This document shows, piece by piece, positions 5,174 through 5,408 of a stretch of DNA of 5,408 nucleotides. Position numbers and translations under genes: made by a program. This DNA comes from Chitinophagales bacterium (GTDB taxonomy: Bacteria > Bacteroidota > Bacteroidia > Chitinophagales > UBA10324), in assembly GCA_013695715.1 (NCBI GenBank), contig JACCZZ010000058.1, positions 1-5,408 of the forward strand. The letters run 5' to 3'. Position 1 is the stretch's first letter. Each line of letters begins with the position of its first letter. A model generated the notes under the pieces. The model was given only the letters and a program-made list of their open reading frames with translations, was not told the DNA's origin and ran no database searches.

Positions 5174-5408
5174 ATGAGACAACTTGCAATAATTTTGACA
5201 GTTTGGACTTTGACAGTTTTGGTGATTAGTTGTAATCAAACTGACAACTCTAAAATGGACAGCGAAAAGAGAGATACTATTGTAACACCAACCGAGCCTG
5301 ATAACTCTGCAACAATCATAAAAACGGACACTATTTCAATATGGACATATGACTATGAAAAATCATCTGCAATAAAAAATAGAGAAATAGATGCTGACAT
5401 GCTTACAC
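5174..5408 (+). CDS. Lipoprotein of unknown function, 5' part only
   Basis: An open frame begins at ATG 5174 and runs off the window end, giving 78 complete codons. Residues 1-20 form a lipoprotein signal peptide (MRQLAIILTVWTLTVLVISC) with Cys20 as the lipidation site. The mature part starts with a polar, Asp/Ser/Thr-rich linker, then T-I-S-I-W-T-Y-D-Y-E-K-S-S-A-I-K. No domain can be named from this fragment. The start is 21 nt after GTTATG at the right edge of the attC-like palindrome, so this gene would be the cargo of the next cassette if the cassette reading is right. No strong SD precedes it; the A-rich AAGAACAACAAC leader is usual for Bacteroidota. Confidence 0.8.
   Translation, partial: MRQLAIILTVWTLTVLVISCNQTDNSKMDSEKRDTIVTPTEPDNSATIIKTDTISIWTYDYEKSSAIKNREIDADMLT

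Overview
The window looks like a piece of a Bacteroidota chromosome. The support is a C-terminal type IX secretion (T9SS) sorting domain, four apparent lipoprotein signal peptides, a free-standing Reg_prop beta-propeller, and starts that mostly lack Shine-Dalgarno sequences. Order and genus cannot be read from this much sequence. No rRNA, tRNA, CRISPR array or integrase/transposase gene is visible.

Layout. Left third, minus strand: a large T9SS-exported protein with four tandem CHRD domains (464-2341), a perfect 12-bp hairpin terminator (421-449), then a small cytochrome-c-like lipoprotein (19-408) whose ATG lies 12 nt beyond the hairpin. Middle, plus strand, divergent from the CHRD gene: a lipoprotein with the fold and catalytic motifs of glycoside hydrolase family 113 (2490-3542). 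A gap without a confident gene follows (3543-3950), holding a 61-codon open stretch that may be a gene remnant and a promoter-like region. Right third, plus strand: a lipoprotein that is one seven-bladed Reg_prop propeller (3951-5003), a long imperfect palindrome (about 5021-5153), and the start of another lipoprotein gene cut by the window edge (5174-5408).

Most notable point: the right third has the layout of an integron-type gene cassette. The palindrome after the propeller gene resembles a long attC recombination site: TAAC/GTTA outer boxes, an asymmetric unpaired spacer, a GC-rich inner stem with one mismatch, and a 71-nt loop. The 9-mer at its left end (GCTGCTAAC, 5021-5029) is the exact reverse complement of GTTAGCAGC at 3903-3911, just before the propeller gene. 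A free circular cassette requires that relationship between its first bases and the inverse core of its own attC. The inferred cassette is about 1244 bp (3904-5147), with one lipoprotein gene and a promoter-like sequence just outside its left end; a second cassette would begin at 5148. No integrase is in the window, so this would be an integrase-less cluster, part of a larger array, or a secondary-site insertion. The attC reading is an inference from sequence structure.

Functionally, every recognised product has an export signal and is predicted to act in the envelope or outside the cell: carbohydrate cleavage (GH113), surface display or adhesion (CHRD), possible redox or heme binding, and ligand or protein binding by a propeller. 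Nothing shows that the left and middle genes form one pathway.
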